From contig CANRIY010000091.1 of assembly GCA_947630775.1 (NCBI GenBank), forward strand, positions 1 through 6,473: a stretch of DNA of 6,473 nucleotides, in the 5' to 3' direction. Shown in pieces: positions 5,251-6,473 of this stretch (its first letter is position 1; every line of letters starts with the position of its first letter). The notes beneath the pieces are model-generated. The model searched no databases, had not been told where the DNA came from, and saw nothing but the letters and a program-made list of their open reading frames with translations. The position numbers and the translations under genes are program-made. This DNA comes from an uncultured Clostridia bacterium. Its GTDB lineage: Bacteria > Bacillota > Clostridia > Christensenellales > Borkfalkiaceae.

Positions 5251-6473
5251 ATGGCAAGCTATGGATTTACCGACAAAGTAAAAATTACCGTCAAGGCGGG
5301 GGACGGCGGGGACGGAATGAACTCCTTCAAGGCGTATAAGGGCAAGCCCGCTTGCGGCCCCGACGGAGGAGACGGCGGGGACGGCGGAAACGTCTATGTC
5401 GTCGGCGATAAGGACATGAACGACCTTCTGCCCTTCCGTTTCACCTCGAAATATACGGCGGGAAACGGCGAGCGCGGCGGGACGAACCAATGCGCGGGCA
5501 AGCGCGGCGCGGACGTCGTTATCAAAGTCCCCTGCGGCACCCTCATCCGCGATCTCGAGAGCGGAAAGATCATCTGCGACGTCTATGAGGACGGCGAAAA
5601 GATCCTGCTCCTCGAGGGAGGCAGGGGCGGGAAGGGGAACGTCCGCTTTACGACAGCCCGCCGCCATGCGCCCAACTTCGCCCAAAGGGGAGTGCAGGTC
5701 AAGCCGCACGGTGTCATTCTCGAGATGAAGGTCATTGCGGACGTGGGCATCGTCGGCTTTCCCAATGTAGGGAAGAGCACCCTCCTTTCCAAGATCTCCG
5801 CGGCAAAACCGAAGATCGCGGATTACCACTTCACGACCCTTTCCCCCAATCTCGGCGTCGTGAAGTATTATGACGAAAGTTTCGTCGCGGCGGATATCCC
5901 GGGGCTCATCGAGGGCGCGTCCGAGGGCGCGGGGCTCGGGCATGACTTTCTCCGCCATATCGAGCGCACGCGGCTCATTCTGCACGTCGTGGACGTTTCG
6001 GGCGTCGAGGGCAGGGATCCCTTGGAAGATTTCGAGACGATCAACCGCGAGCTTTCCTCCTATTCGGAAAAGCTCGGCGCGCTCCCGCAGATCGTCGCGC
6101 TCAATAAGACGGATATTTACGGCGCAGAGGAAAACGTCAAAAGATTTTGTAAGAAATACGGAAAACGGTATCAGATCTTTCAGATCGCCGCGCTCAAAGG
6201 AGAGGGCGCAGAAGAGGTCGTGCGCGCGCTTTCGGAAGAGCTGAAAAAACTCCCGCCGCCCGAGCGGATCCCCGCGGACGAGTTTCTCTTCGAAGAGGCG
6301 GACAATACGCAGTTCGAGATCTTTGTCGACGAGAACGGTGCGTACGTTTGTGTGGGGGGGCTTGTGGACATGCTATGCCGAAATGTCGTCCTGAATAACC
6401 CCGACAGCATGAATTATTTCCAGCGCGTCTTAAAGATACGCGGCGTCTTCAAGGAGCTCGAAAAGATGGGCTG
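5251..6473 (+). CDS. obg: GTPase Obg (CgtA/ObgE), C-terminus cut by the window edge
   Basis: An essential ribosome-associated GTPase involved in 50S maturation and growth/stringent control, acting in the cytoplasm. 407 complete codons are visible and the frame is open to the end; full-length Obg is usually about 425-435 aa, so only a short tail is missing. Residues 1-158 are the Gly-rich Obg fold (AGDGGDG, PDGGDGGDGGNVY, GGRGGKGN). The G domain follows: G1 GFPNVGKS (169-176), G2 region DYHFTTLSPNLG (191-202), G3 DIPGLIEGA (215-223), G4 NKTD (285-288), and a G5-like IAALKGEG (312-319) in which the usual SA pair is AA. Residues about 345-407 match the Obg C-terminal OCT domain (FEIFVDENGAYVCVGG). 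The ATG at 5251 is the only start that gives the conserved DKVKITVKAGDGG N-terminus at the right distance. It lacks a ribosome binding site; see the promoter at 5216-5244. Confidence 0.97.
   Translation, partial: MASYGFTDKVKITVKAGDGGDGMNSFKAYKGKPACGPDGGDGGDGGNVYVVGDKDMNDLLPFRFTSKYTAGNGERGGTNQCAGKRGADVVIKVPCGTLIRDLESGKIICDVYEDGEKILLLEGGRGGKGNVRFTTARRHAPNFAQRGVQVKPHGVILEMKVIADVGIVGFPNVGKSTLLSKISAAKPKIADYHFTTLSPNLGVVKYYDESFVAADIPGLIEGASEGAGLGHDFLRHIERTRLILHVVDVSGVEGRDPLEDFETINRELSSYSEKLGALPQIVALNKTDIYGAEENVKRFCKKYGKRYQIFQIAALKGEGAEEVVRALSEELKKLPPPERIPADEFLFEEADNTQFEIFVDENGAYVCVGGLVDMLCRNVVLNNPDSMNYFQRVLKIRGVFKELEKMG

Noticed and set aside
5206..5985. 259-codon minus-strand open frame
   Set aside because: It is antisense to obg, whose plus-strand frame has every GTPase motif. 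The frame is open because of GC-rich codon use.

Overview
The window reads as a chromosomal segment of a low-to-medium GC Bacillota, most likely an uncultured gut-type Clostridia lineage. This is inferred from the gene content: a YugP-type membrane metallopeptidase, a BspA-like leucine-rich-repeat lipoprotein with HTHT/CxxC modules, and Obg. AGGAG/GGGAGG ribosome binding sites, sigma-A-type promoters and intrinsic terminators agree with it. No rRNA or tRNA is present to fix the taxon.

Layout, left to right. (1) 1-364 has no gene. It holds two almost identical 121-bp palindromic repeats, a second repeat module, and the terminator of the next gene. (2) 365-3226 (minus) encodes a 953-aa secreted lipoprotein with a Cys/His-rich N-terminal region and about 22 BspA-type leucine-rich repeats. 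Two 313-bp stretches inside it are identical. (3) 3227-3443 is its control region: a good promoter, then a long RNA hairpin starting almost at the predicted transcription start, then an intrinsic terminator before the start codon. This looks like an attenuated leader or a small RNA. (4) 3444-3530 is a stray copy of the last codons and terminator of the metallopeptidase gene that lies further right. (5) 3530-4175 (plus) is a compact type II toxin-antitoxin operon (Phd/YefM antitoxin, RelE/ParE toxin) with a consensus promoter and a palindromic operator over the -10 box. (6) 4175-4936 (minus) is the intact metallopeptidase gene with its terminator. (7) 4937-5250 is a divergent intergenic region filled with C/G-rich repeat modules. 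(8) 5251 to the window end (plus) is obg, cut by the window edge, whose promoter implies a leaderless mRNA.

The genes do not form one pathway. The most notable structure is the toxin-antitoxin operon lying exactly between two direct copies of the metallopeptidase gene's 3' end and terminator, which looks like the scar of an insertion or duplication that left the host gene intact. The second is the structured leader with terminator upstream of the LRR lipoprotein gene, which matches no riboswitch class I could recognise by eye. All calls were made by reading the sequence; no database search was run.
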